In this document: one piece after another, positions 33,878-46,698 of the stretch
Numbering within the stretch: position 1 is the first letter of the stretch
How the letters are laid out: each line of letters begins with the position of its first letter
Assembly: GCA_002221725.1 (NCBI GenBank)
Contig: NJFT01000178.1
Coordinates: forward strand, 1 to 64,000
DNA length: 64,000 bases
Source of the DNA: Scedosporium boydii
Lineage: Eukaryota; Ascomycota; Sordariomycetes; Microascales; Microascaceae
Direction: 5' to 3'
Position numbers and translations under genes: made by a program
Notes under the pieces: generated by a model
The model's input: only the letters and a program-made list of their open reading frames with translations
Databases searched by the model: none
Told to the model about the DNA's origin: nothing

Positions 33878-35820
33878 TCAGAGCTCATCTGCCTTGGGTG
33901 CAGCATCGAATCGTGGCGATCCCGTTTCTGCTGTCGTGTGCTTCGCCTCTTGCGGGGCTTTGGCCCCCGCCAGCTCATCCACAATAAGCTTGGCAACATT
34001 CTTGCCCATCAACGCGCTCGTTTCCATGGTAGAGATGAAACTCTCGATACCAGACGTATAGTATAGACCATCACCCACAACGGGGTCTTGGAATGTTACG
34101 CGAGGGAATTCGATGGGATAAGAGTTGAAGACGTAGGGGTAATACCACGAAATAGGTTCAAAGTTCTCCGCGTTGACCGCTCCCGTAAAGGTGTCGGGAA
34201 TATCAACACCCAGGAGCCTTGAAAGAAACGAAGCGTCCAAGACTTTGGGCGAGAAGATCTTGTACAAGTATTCCTCCTGGTCCGTCTTGGGATTCAAGAC
34301 TATCTGAAGAGTGCTGATTGAAAAGATTCCAGCCTTGCCAGCAGCACCCGAACCAGGTTCAGCCTTGTCGTCAGCGTGCAGCGTAGTCAGCACGGTTACA
34401 GGTGCTTTGGACTCGGGCGGAAGGTTAAAGAAGCCGGGAGAGAGTTTGAGGGGCGACGTAAAAAGAGTGACGTGCAGCTGGACATAAGGGATTTCATCGA
34501 TGGCAGGTTGAATCAGATCCTCGGGAGCTTCGATACCGGCATACTGCCACGGCGTTGCGACTACGACCTTGTCGAACGTGATAGGGTATCCCTCACCGAG
34601 GCGTGAGGACCTCGTCTTCTTCGTCGAGATGATGAATTGCGAGGCACCGTCGTCAGTGGTCGGCGACTTTTCTCGTCGCAGCGACGTGACAGTCACTTTC
34701 GGCAGAAAACCTGCGGAGCTGGCATTAACCATGTTAGCAAAGATCAGCCAGTTTCCCCCCCAAACCTGCATAGCGCCCTCCGGAGCCATCGAGACTGCAG
34801 CCTCAAGGCCATGAATGTGGGCCAGGTTGGTAGCGTAGTTGACCCTCGTAGCGGCCTGGATGATATCTTGGGCAAATAACGAGGCGATCTGCTCGGAACT
34901 GTGGAGTTAGCATTGCCTAGAAGGATCAGGTAAAAGGGAGTGAACATACACCGCTATCCTCATAGAATTGATCTCCAGTCACGCCAGTCAACTTGACCAA
35001 GTCAAGGTCGATGGCGGCCCGCGTGAGCGACTTGAATGGGAAGTGCGGTGCATCGTAAATTTTGAGGAATCGCGCAACCGTCGAGTCGACGAGCTTCTTC
35101 GTTTTGTACGGTGCCAGGCCGTACTTCCAGAAGAGCTTCACAAAGCTCCACCACGAGTTGTCGCTCTGCTCAAAGCGGAATGATTCCCCATCCCAGACCA
35201 CTAGACTGCCCTCGACATCTCTAGTGCCAATGACATTGAGGCCGAACTCAGAGACGGCATCATACAGAATGGCATTGGCACGGATAAAGATGGATGCTCC
35301 GAGCTCGACAGGCTGCAGGGGGTCATCAAATGCATCTACAGTGAGCGATCGTCCTCCAGCGCGTTTGTTGCTGTCGAAAATGGTAATGTTGATTGAGACA
35401 CCCTCCTCATCAGCAAACTGCCGCAAATGGTATGCAGCTGATGATCCAGCTGCTCCAGCTCCTAGAAAGAAGGGGTTAGATGATGCCTTATCAATGCAGT
35501 GTGTCTGGGGTGTCTGATGATATCTAAAAAATCCCGCCTTGCATTCATTTCGTCTTCATTGGGCCTAAACAATCAACGTACATGCATACCCCCAAGTTCT
35601 TTACATCCATCTCAAGAGAAAGGGAGAAGAAAACTACTCTATATTGAATTGTACAGATAGAAATAATAAAATAATGATGGTGAGAGAGCAATATCAACTT
35701 ACCGATAATGGCGACATTCTGCACACCAGTTCCCGAATCACCCGCCGCAATAGAAGCCCAGCCAAGGCTGGCAATTCCAGCCAAAGCAAGCACACCAAGC
35801 CTGCCCAAGCTTCGAACCAT
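33878..35820 (-). CDS. prenylcysteine oxidase/lyase family flavoprotein with ADEL tail
   Basis: Oxidises the thioether of prenylcysteines released when prenylated proteins are degraded. Proposed exons on the minus strand are 35820-35703, 35461-34950 and 34891-33878 (547 aa). Residues 1-27 look like a signal peptide (VLALAGIASLGWASIAAG). The FAD-binding motif NVAIIGAGAAGSSAAYHL is formed across the first intron (241 bp). ITIFDSNKRAGGRSLTVDAF is the second dinucleotide-fold strand. Later blocks such as TRVNYATNLAHIHGLEAAVS and VVATPWQYAGIEAPEDL fit the family. The protein ends KADEL, an ER-retrieval-like tetrapeptide ADEL. Intron 2 is awkward: the only frame-keeping GT-AG solution uses donor GTATGT at 34949 and a weak acceptor (CCGAG, 34892-34893), while the strong acceptor CCACAG just upstream breaks the frame. 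Confidence 0.87.
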
Positions 35821-38800
35821 GTTGGATCTGAGGTTTTGTCAATAGTGTGATAGTGCGGGCGTTTGTTTGTTCGTTACTGAACCAGTAGGTGAGAAATGAG
35901 GATGAAGATCAATTACAAGACGGACCCTAGAAGAATTTCATGCTTAGAAGAGAGAAGCCTCGCGTCGGATCGACAGAACGGTGAGCGCGACTGTTGAGCG
36001 CGACTATTGCTGTCTCGAAGCAGCGGGCAGGTGCAATCAGTGGGCGTAAGCACGTAAGGTCACACACAGGTCGCTGCTGCCTCAGTCGTTCGACCCTGGT
36101 ACTATTACCAAATTCCTGATAATTGCAGGTGCAATTGTGCGGTCTACTTCTAGCTATTGGGGGAAATGCAGCAAGCCTATCACGACTTCCCTGCAGATGG
36201 TGGCAGATGATTCTCATGAACTCATGAATGGAGGAGTGGTGATTGTGGAAACTTGTGGTCGGGCGGGCGTAAAATATTTATATCTATTGACCTTACTTCG
36301 TACACACAACGTTCTTCCGGAACAGGCATCGGGTGATTCAGTGCTTGGAGGTGGCTCACCGAGACTTTAGAAAGTTCGTCCGCTTCTAGACTGCAGCCCC
36401 AACTGCCTCATGGGTCAAATATTCGTACAAACTTAATTCGGCCTTCAAAGGCGAGACCAAATCTGGATCCGATACCACAGTGTGTGTCTCAAAGTGTTCC
36501 TAGGGGCTGAAACCTATCGGATTGATGTATCTATCCGGGAAAGTTTGAGAGCCACTTCACGCATCTCGAAGTGCAACAGGCAATGGTCTCCAAAGCAACG
36601 AGCGCGCAATTATAAGACAAAGGGAGTGATAGTGATGCGTACGAAACGCGCTTGGTTTTCAGGGTGCTCACTGCTCGCTGGTCAGTTTCCTCGGATTCTG
36701 GCGCGCTCCCATCCAGCACGCACTCTGACTTCTACGAAGTACGAAGTACGAAGTAAGGGATGGTGATAGGTTGCACGACATCTCCGCCAGCTGTAGAGTT
36801 GGGCTGAGTTGGGTCGAATTGACACGGACGCCTTACTTCCTGGTTTGGGCCGATGAGCAAGACGCCACTGACTCTAGGCGAGAGTGGAGGGTGTGTTTAC
36901 TTTCGATCCTGGGCTGATCTGGGCGGTCAAGGTGCATACGGGGTATTCGAAAGGATTGCTTTCGTTTGTTGGTAATCAGAATCCTCCCTCCTTGGTACGG
37001 AGTACGGAGTACGTGCATTTCTGCTGTCGAGGAACCTCTCGGCCGATCGAGTTGTGAGATGGTTCAAATGGACTTCGTACGAGGAAGGCATGGTTACTCT
37101 GGTGAGAGACCTAAGGCTGTCTCGCATCGAGCTGCCGAGGCCGACTTTGAAGAAAAGTCAGGATGCCGCCGAAGCCGTACCTGAATCCAAAAACTGGAGC
37201 TTGCGAACTATGATCTAGCGCAGGTACTAGCCCTCAAAGTCCAATGCAGGGGCAGCGAAGCCCACCCACTAATGGGACCTGTCTAAGCAATTTCTAAGCC
37301 CGTCTCTCAGCTGAGGTTATTGGACCTGTTCACGGCAGCTTTGAACCTTAGGTGCCTCTTCTCCAGAGATTCGGAAAACCAAAAGCATCCAAGGATCTCA
37401 CGTCCGTCTTAATACGAAATATTGGGAGAAAGATTGATGAATAGAACGCTGCGCGTTGGATAAACAAAGGGCTGCACAGCCTCAACATGGGTCTGGGATT
37501 TGAGTTGTATTATTACCCGTTTCCAAATCAGATCCACAACCTTTTTTGCTCTTTCTTGTAGAGTTGACTGAATTGAGACTTGGTGGAAGACATCGGTGCA
37601 GACTGTTCCTAATTATAGATGGCTCCACGTTTCTTCTCACACCTTTCCTGAGCATCCTCTTCGTTCCCAACGAACATTGAGTTTTCTGTCAGATTCGGAA
37701 AGATCGGAAAATACTCCGTGCTCATGGTGTTAGGAACCAGGAACTAGCAGAGTCATAGTGTCTTCTCGCTCTTCGTCTTCCATACTATCTTCTACGGAAT
37801 ACGAAGTAATTCTTAATGCCGCTTGCTCCCGACCTGGTCCAACTGCATTGTCAGGGCAATCTTCAACATGACGAACATGCAGGAACCGACCCGATGAAAG
37901 ATGCTGCCAAGGACAGACAGTGGTACCCGGGTCAGCTCTGTCGATCCCTGACCGCGAGCTGAGAGAGAGACCGCCTCACAATTGCTCGCCCCACCACTGG
38001 ACTCAGACAAAATACTACTGTGTTCCTGGAATGACCGACCTGGCAGTTGGCAGGCCACGAAACGGAGGATACGAGGTTCGAACGGGGATAATATTACGAA
38101 GTACGAGGTCTTGGACAACATACTACATTCTGGGTGGTAAAAGAAGGGATTTGGTCGAAAGGAGAACTTGCCGTCAAAGGCGTGACAAGCATCCCCATGA
38201 GTGTGTGGACCATACGGAGTACACGTCAGTCCCCACGCGAAGGAATTCTCATGGAAAGGTAAGGTACTTAGATCTCTTCGAATGCGGGTCCAGAGACTAT
38301 TGATTGCCTTATAAGTAATCACCCTGTCTAGGTACTCAATACGAGTTCACTCCCAAGAACAAGAGGGAAGTTGTTGTGTTTGACTCGTACGAAGTACATA
38401 CATGAATAGCAATCGATGCAAGTTATGTAACCCTAAATGAGGCAGTGCTGAGGTAAGGCACCGAAACGAGATCGCAAGATTGAAGAGAGCAAGGAACGAA
38501 GTTTCACGTCGTCCCACTTGGCTCAAGGCCAAGGCTACATTATCTGGGGGGTGCATCTTTCAAGTTGAAGTCCTCAAAACACTGGACAATGGAGGGTAAA
38601 GGGGTGGTTTATTACTCAGCAAACTCGAACAAGTTGTTTGGAGCTGCAATTGTGCACTTGTGCACAACACACACAAGTAACCTTGCCGCACCAGAGTCGG
38701 CGCCTCGGCGAGAAACAGCTCAAGGGAAGAAGGATGGCGGGATGGGAAATCGACAGTTTTGTAGTGTAGGTCCATGTGAACAGGTGGTGATAGCTTTTGG

Positions 38801-41730
38801 TTGCTTTGTTTTCCTAGGCCAGCCTAGCAGCTTCGAGTTTGGAGGCGTGACCCTGTGCAGTTGTACTTACTTATTACGCACAAGGTTGGTCTCAGTCTCG
38901 ACATGTACAGATTCTCAACTTACACTCCCAATTCCCATCATCTCGAGGAAGATCTCCTCCGTGGGACCCTCGGTAGCAGTTAATCTGGAATGGGGAACCG
39001 GATATCTGGCACCGTTGATTGAACCAAGAGTGCGGAATGAGCATGCACCGTTAAAACGATGGCGAGTGCACAGGTCTCTTAGATCAGCCGTCCTTGTTGG
39101 AAGAAGGGAGGGGGAATACCACGCCAGGTGGTATGGAGATACTTCGCAATTAGGCATGGCGATTCTCCCGGCCCGGTGTTAGCACCGAGGCAGAAACTGA
39201 GTGCTGTCGAAGTCGACATCTGATAGCAGCCGTTGGAGGGGACTCTCCCCATTACAAGGCTGAAAAGGCCAACCCGCCCGCTCTTCTCTTCTAATATCTT
39301 GCGGCTTATATCCTCAATATCGTATCTGCTTCAAAGCGAAGGAAGCCGCATGATGCAATGTACACTAAAAAGATCAGCTGGGACGGACTCACCTCGCGAA
39401 CACGTCGGTAAGTCCCAAGCTATATAGTATGGTAGTATACGTACTTGCATCACCATCCAAGTTTGCACTCGTATTCTTGTTGGGTAGGTGGAGCACGAAC
39501 GGCACAGAATACCTTCGTCTGCCGTCGATTTATCAGAAATTTGTGCGGAGTCGCTTTTGGAAATTACGGTGGGGTTCGTAGCGGAGTTATGCTGGCTCTT
39601 GTTGGCTTGGACCAACTGGAATTGTACAAGGTAGTGTACAAACTTGTACACGGGTACACAGGTACTTGACACGAAATAGTGCAGTGGAGCGGTGGAAGTT
39701 GGCGGGAAAGCCGTCCGTTCCATCAATGATGTTGGACATTTTACACCAACTGCAAGGCAAAAAGGCCATGAATGCGCTGCTCACCTTGACTGTTTCCCTT
39801 AATCCACCATTTTGTGTGCAGCTCTGTTTCCTTGAAGCACACCTCTCCCATGATGTCAAAGTCTTGAAATATGTACATACTTTAAGCCCTGTCTGCTTCC
39901 ACCCTTCGTTAAGATCCAGCCAGGTCTTGAACAGGAAAGGGAAGCGCTGAGAGCATCATTCGTGATTAAACTGTTTGGACCAAGTAAGAATGGGCTCTTA
40001 TGTGGAATGTCGCTGAAGATAACCTTCCATGCCCCATGGAGAGACTCCGGATGAAGTACTTCTTCCGCAGGTTTCCTTCTTGGTGAAGACTTCGTACGAT
40101 GGACTTGATTGAGGAGTTATCATTACAGTGCCAACACACAGTGTTAGTTATATACACCACAATTATGCGCTCAGGCTGGTGATTGACAAGGGATCGGCGC
40201 CACAATCTCGCACCCCCTTGCCCCCTAATCTTGCGTTCCTGGTTATTCCCCTGTTTCCTAGCTCGGAAGGTGCAGATTGAACTTGGTACTTCAAAGTACG
40301 AAGTACTGTCAAGAGTAAATTCAATCATCGCCCAGCGAGTCCTTACAAACATATAAAAATTATTTCTTCAGAGAAATATTTATTTATGTGGCCGTTAACA
40401 GAAACAGTCAACTGTACATGATGAGGCCGATTAAGGGGACCTTGAAGACAAAGGAATGCTAGATAAACTAACTCGCATTCGAACAATTAATTCCGTGGGT
40501 GTCTCCATGTTTTCTCGTGGCGAAGACTTCGTACCTCACGTTCAATTCTCAAGCAAAAACGAGTACCTGGATGTACATCGTAAAGGACGTCACCCTGCTT
40601 CGCACAGTGCCTATTAAAATATACACTAGTTACAACAGTTTGCACGGCGTTTTCTTGCCTACCCAGATGATACCCTCGCGGTTGATTGACAGAGGGCTTA
40701 GATTTGATTGGCCAAAACTTTGGAATATCGAGCCAAGACTGGCCAGACTTGGACAGTATGAATAAAACCATTCGCTCCTGGGACAGCGATTGAAGCACAA
40801 ATTCCACGCATACGAAGTATTTTTTGCGCAGACAGTACCTCAGTACTTCAGCGTCACATACTTCATATGTTGTATCGACTTGTACTTGATTCAAGTCCAG
40901 GAGAGCAAGATGTTCACGACCTTGGCCCATGTCCCGAGACATACACCCCCCCTCCCCTGCGCGTGTCTGCATTGCTGGACCCGATACTCCCGTACTTTCG
41001 TACTCCTCCGGGGTCTAATCTCATTTTCTGGTCCTCTCTTCTCCTCTTTCCCACTCCCACCCTCTCGCTTTCCCCTTTCCAACAAAACAACCCACACTCC
41101 TTCACCCTGTGACTCTTCCAAGTCCTCGCTCTCATTTCTTCGCTCGTTAAACCTCGATTCCATCACGAAACTAGGTCCGCATTCGCTCTATCGTCCTTCG
41201 AATCGACTGCTTGATTTCTGTTCTTTCACCGCAACCGACGACCTGCGCCTCTAGTCTTTGTCAAATGTCAACATAGCGGTAACTCAGTCTCTGGACCTAG
41301 CCGGGAGACTGAATGATCACGAACTCGTCGTCCATCGCCCAGCATCGAAAGACGGGACCTGTCATCGTCCCCAAGGGAGCAACCCGGGCACTCTTGTATC
41401 GATCTGCCTCTCACAGCTCGACCTTGACCATTCTTTCGCAACGACCGCCGATTCAGACATCATTGTTCTTTTTTTACCCTTGGTTTTATTTTCCTTTTTT
41501 ATTTGAATTTGCCACTGTTTTTAAGCCCGGTCGACTTGGTCTCTGGAAGAATCCCGTCGTCCATCCCAAATCGACACTTTCTGCGTTATCCATTCTTTAT
41601 TAAGCGTTATCAGATCTGTGGAGTCGAATCGTCTTCTCGATCTCGAAATCGTGCACCACCAATATTTCGGAACCTTATATACGACTCGTTTAAGCGATCA
41701 CCAGCATTTCCGGTCCCAAAAACCTCCACG
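35821..41730. other. 5.9-kb gene-free block
   Basis: No gene supported on either strand; open frames up to about 170 codons exist but lack motifs. The block is unusually rich in a short motif of the TACGAAGTAC / TACGGAGTAC type, in both orientations (about 36293, 36734 in triple, 36996 in double, 37070, 37790, 38094, 38212, 38387, 40088, 40293, 40529, 40809, 40988). The last 700 bp is pyrimidine-rich and probably promoter plus 5' leader of the WSC gene. Confidence 0.6.
36732..36755. repeat. triple TACGAAG tandem
   Basis: Three consecutive TACGAAG units, the densest copy of the dispersed TACTTCGTA-type motif. Confidence 0.85.
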
Positions 41731-42707
41731 ATGAAGAACCTATCTGTCATCCTTGTGATCGCCATTGCTTCTGTCGCTGTCCAGGGCGCAAATCTTCAAA
41801 GACCCATCGAGCAGCCACTCCCCAATGCCCTAAGAAGTCAAGGATGTTTCAAATCTGTCGGTGAACTGGTGAATCCCAAGGGATATCCAGCCACGGCGAC
41901 GACGAGTGGATTTTGCAATGACAGTGTTTGCAACAAGCTCAATGCGACGGTGTTAGCTCTGAAGGGAGCGGATTGCTATTGCGGCTTCACATACCCCCCT
42001 CTCGACACTCGTGTGGATGACAGTAACTGCGACTATCCGTGCCCCGGATTCGGCATTGAAGCCTGTATGTTTTCAGAGACGGCAAGCATGGTCATTAACG
42101 CATCTGCTAATTTTTATTCTTAGGCGGCGGCATCAAAGCAGGCTCTTATTACTCCGTTTTCAACAGGGGTATCGAAATGGACGTCCCCTATTACAGCGCG
42201 CCTTCCTCGACAAGCTCGACATCGGGCTCAGCTCCAACAACTGGTATCATTTGACTCGGTGACTACTTCTCCATTGATTCGAATGCTGACGGTCTTTAGG
42301 TCCCACCCAATCCCAATCCCCGACCGATAAGGCAGATGAAAAGAAGGCGAATATTGGCGGGATCGTGGGCGGCGTTGTGGTGGCGGTTGTTGCCGTTGCT
42401 GGTGCCATTGGAGGTGTTTTCTTCTATCTCCGCCGAAAGAGGAATAAGGAGATCGAGGAGGAACACCGTCGTAACGCCGCCGTCAACTCTTTCATTGGCC
42501 ATAAGCCCCCTGGCAGCAGTGGTGGTCTCTCGATTACCGACGCGCGCCTCGATCCGGTCATGGCCCAGCGCCGACTCTCAGACGGAAGCATTGCTGACAA
42601 CCACGACTACTCGAGAAAGATTCTTCGTGTACGTCTCGAACACGTCCGATGTTAATACTCAAGGCTCCAGTTAGTCGCTGACATAGATGCAGGTTACCAA
42701 CGCGTAA
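41731..42707 (+). CDS. WSC-domain cell-wall integrity sensor
   Basis: A type I membrane protein of the Wsc stress-sensor kind, which detects cell-wall stress and signals to Rho1 and the PKC pathway. Exons are 41731-42064, 42124-42243, 42300-42628 and 42693-42707, giving 265 aa; all introns are GT-AG with frame kept. The signal peptide is residues 1-19. The WSC domain follows with eight cysteines (from SQGCFKS to GIEACGGIKAG, about residues 36-127). Next is a Ser/Thr-rich stalk of only about 42 residues, one transmembrane helix (IGGIVGGVVVAVVAVAGAI, about 170-195), a basic stop-transfer YLRRKRNKE and a cytoplasmic tail ending RKILRVTNA. The last five-codon exon supplies VTNA, matching the usual Wsc C-terminal VTNP-like motif. 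The stalk is short compared with yeast Wsc1. Confidence 0.88.
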
Positions 42708-45700
42708 TGATTGCCTCAACGCAATGAATCTAGAACTGAAAGCAACCGGAGCTTCTCGACCACCCAACCGATTACGGGCACCTCTTTGCATTTACGGCGT
42801 TATCACGGTCACGTTTTCTTTTCCAACACCGTGTCATTTCTTTTTTTTTTTCTTTTTGGTTTTTGGATGCGTCCGAAATGACTCGTCTCCCGGCGTTCTT
42901 TTTTGTGTATACCTCTTTTGTTCGGTGTTGGGAATCGTTCCGGGTTATGAATGCCGCCTCTTACCCTAGATTTTTGGCGACATATGCTATATACCTCAGC
43001 CCTCCATACTCCGTCTCCCTGCGCCACCCGCCAATGCCACCCCAGCGACCTCGCCCGCTAGCGATACAACTTGATTTCGTTCTGCTTGATCAACTACTCG
43101 GACAATCATGGACGAACAGAATTAATTAACCGATTTTTTTTCTTCACGACCTAGGGCAGTCTTTCTCCTGCAGCTCGCACCATTCAGAAGCTCTTGTCGG
43201 ATTGTGGAGGGCCTGCTGCGGCTTTTAATTCTCGCTCGAAGACGGCGACTGTATCAGCTAACAGAGCGACCTCGGAGCTGGCCATCACACGGGTGGAGGG
43301 CTTGTGGATATTCCGTGTACCATTACAGCAGCTATTGTATCTTTCTGTGTGGAGAAGATAGGGGAGCCTAGACGGAAAAGCGGTATCTTGCGAGAGTCGG
43401 TTGTATCGCTCTATTTTTCTGGGATGTATCTACGCCGCCTGGCTTCGGTGTCAGACAAGCAATGATCATGCACAATGTATCTACGCTTTTGGGTTTGCAT
43501 AAACACAGATGGGATATTCTCCAAACCAGCTTTGCCAACTTGCCTATGTCACATTCCCGTAGGAAGAGTTCTTTCTCTGCCCGGTTTCTTACTAGTCGTT
43601 TCAACAAACGATGTTCCGCTAGTGATAAGTGGGATATGGGAGACCTCTTCCCCACAACAGCTAACTCTTGCCAACCCATTAAGCTAGCCCAACGAATGAC
43701 GTGGCGGATTACGGGTGATGTCCCTCCCTCCTAAAGCCGTTGATCGCCTTAAGTGATTATTTCCTTGTTTCTTCCTTCTTTTCCTGGTTCAGGAGCGTGG
43801 CGGCGCGAGTTCTGAAACACGGGATTTGCCCGTCTTATTGGGGTTGGGCAGGGATGGTGTCTTTATGATTTCTCTCTGCTCTAATTTTTTGCTGGGATCT
43901 GCAATTGAGGGTGTGGAGGGCAGACGATCATTGCGGGGGGGAAACGGCTTTCTTTTGTTGCTTGGAGGGTTAATTTTGCGAAATAGTGTACCGGCAACGG
44001 GTGATGGGCTGTTTAGGCGATGTTTTGTTAGGAGAATTTCCTAGCGGTTTTGTTAATTGTTTGCATAGCGAGAAGAAAGGAATGTGACACAAATTGAAAC
44101 GCTCTGTCTTGAGTCGAGTCTTCAGCTGAACGGCATCCTGACAGGCTGAGTGGTCTCTCCTTCAACCCCCTCAACCCTCCCCCTCTTCTCTCTTTCGTCT
44201 CAAGGGAACACAAATTTGTCTCGTTTTTCGGGCGTCTTTCTATCTCGGCGATATTGCAGAACTTGGGATGCCATCGACCGGCATCACCTGCCAGCCGGTG
44301 AGCCGGGAGACGATGCTTCTGTCTGAGGTCAAATGAATCGGATTTATGTCCATGGTTACGGAGTCCATGCTTCAAGACAATTGGTATCGGTTTGGGAGCA
44401 GCATTGTTGGGAAGGACTTTGTTTGTGGCAGGAGAGAGCTTGTTTAGGCGAAACAAGAGCGCGAGTTTGACCTTGCCGGGCTTTTACATGTATCAATCCC
44501 TCTTTCGGGGTTAAGGGAGCACCTCGCGCTATTGAGACCAGTTGATGTCAACATTGAAGTATGCGAAGAGAAGGTGTTAGGTGCCTATTCTTGTTGATGG
44601 TCTACCGCTGAAGATCTTCAATTCTGGCCTTTCCTTTAAGCCGTCTCGTGTGTCAAGGACGGACAAGCTCACCGAGAGTGCGAGAACACCGACGTCTCCT
44701 CAAGGCACACCGAGTAGGCAGCTTCTCTTTTGGATATAGATTTATTCATCTTTGAGAAGATACAGATCACGGAGGGGCCGGATGTACAAGAACGTCTGAC
44801 CATCCATCCTTTAGATATAGATATTTTCCCTCCAGGCTATCGCTGATATGAAAGTCATTCCGAGTGAAAGAGCCATCCAGCACTTTCGGTTCTTCTCGAT
44901 CGATACTGACAGAGCGGCAACGAGCGCCTAGATAAAATTCTGCTGGGATGCGATCGTTCTAAACAGATAGATTGCCAAAGCCGATACCTTGCAGTCATCG
45001 CCCGCCGCATTTAAGACGGAACCCGAAAAAGCCTTGAAGTTGTTATTCTGCTCCCACACATGTCTCCCCTCTCCCGCTAGGATTTATATCCGTCGCGTGG
45101 TCGGCTCCTGGGAGCCAATGTCTTTTCTTCACTCCCTTATCTTCTGTGGCCGTTTGTTCGGCTAGGACATAGCATCTCTGCCCAGAAGTGCTGTAATGCA
45201 CAGTGCCTCATGCTCATCTGAAGACCAGGACGTGTCCTTTATTAGCATTGTATAGCCTTCGTATGTCCCCTAGAGCACTTCAGCCACGCACAAATTTAGA
45301 ATATTACATACATAGCATATTTTATTATGAGCCATCCAGATGTTGTCGAAAGAGAGGTGGTGGTGATGACGACGGTCAGTCAAGACGCTTCACTTGAGAA
45401 TAATCATCCAGGCGCTTCCAACATCCCGGGACGTGTTCCACGGCTGGCCTTGAGCGGATTCTCCTCCAAACAATGAAGGTATTCACATAAAGTCCATGAG
45501 TCTGAGCATGATTGCGTTAGACACGGAAGATGCGAGTGTCTGCTGTCGACGGCATCCAACACTCTTGCCAAGCAAGAGAGGTGCGATATTCCAAGTTCAA
45601 CAACACCTAAAATCGGTAAATTTCTCCGTAGAGAGGAGGAAAGGGGAAGAAAAATGATTGGGATAATTAAGAATTGATATTCTTCGTTGTAACATCGTGG

Positions 45701-46698
45701 GTGGCTGGCTTCTGGCTTCCTCAATTGAAATGTAGCGTGGCTATGCCGATATTTTTAGCCATGATCGAACCGCAAACGGACATCACGCACAACCCACAGC
45801 CAGCAAAGCCGCACGCTCGATAGCCCGATTTTGGCGGCTCCACGGGGGATCAGCAAAGGAAATTTTACAATCAGTGGTTTTCGGTCTTATTCCACCGCTT
45901 GTAGCTTAAGCGTTATGCAGTCTATTAGACTGTGAAGCGCGGTCGGAGAGTTCCTCCTTCCAGAACCCTTGATATATTGCATCGCGGTGGCGCGGTCAAA
46001 ACGGGCTTCCTATTTTGGCCGTCGATCGTTAAGTGACTGGGCGGTGTTCTCATCACTGCCGGCCGAAATCCAAGTCCGGCTTATGGAAATAGACGTCTTG
46101 GCGGATGGGACTTCCGTCCCATTTTTAACTTCTCCCATGAAAGAACCTCTGCAACGTTTACTTCTGGTGATATTTCTGGCAGCGGGATGGCTGTGTCGCT
46201 CACTCTTATTGCTCCTTCGGAATCTCTGAATAGGCTTACTGGCACGAACTACTGAGATCGTGATTACAGCGATGGATGTAACCAGGAGATGTAAATCTAG
46301 ATTTAGGTACTTTCTAAAATTGGATTCCCGGATGGAACTAGAAGAGCTGGAAGATATGAGGTCCTAAAAAAAACTCCCGCTTGGTCGAGTTCAGCTCTAC
46401 CGCAAGTGAGCTTGCCGCCGCAGAGAGATTCAACGAAGCCGAAGATTGCATCGTGTGCAGGCCTACTCTAGAAAATCTCGACTATTTAAGCTGTGAGGTT
46501 CTCCTCGCTGAGAAGCCGGTTTGAATCATCACGGACTCGTCCCGGGGTCAATCCAATCTCTATGCTCCTTCTCTACCTAGTACCATCTCCTCACTATCAT
46601 ATCCTCTGGGTTTCTATTCTTCACTTCCATCCCTTTTCTCCCCCCTCTCCCGGCCTCGAGCTCGCCTGCACTTTTCCTTTCCTTCTTTGAAAGCAGTC
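42708..46698. other. 4-kb gene-poor stretch
   Basis: 3' region of the WSC gene, then no recognisable gene. Short frames on both strands lack motifs. A TATTTAAG at about 46482 may serve the next gene. Confidence 0.55.

Noticed and set aside
37813..38322. 169-codon minus frame in the gene-free block
   Set aside because: No recognisable domain; it contains the dispersed intergenic motif.
46687..46698. Upstream in-frame start for the 283-aa secreted protein
   Set aside because: The codon at 46687 is TTG; the ATG at 46699 gives a standard signal peptide.
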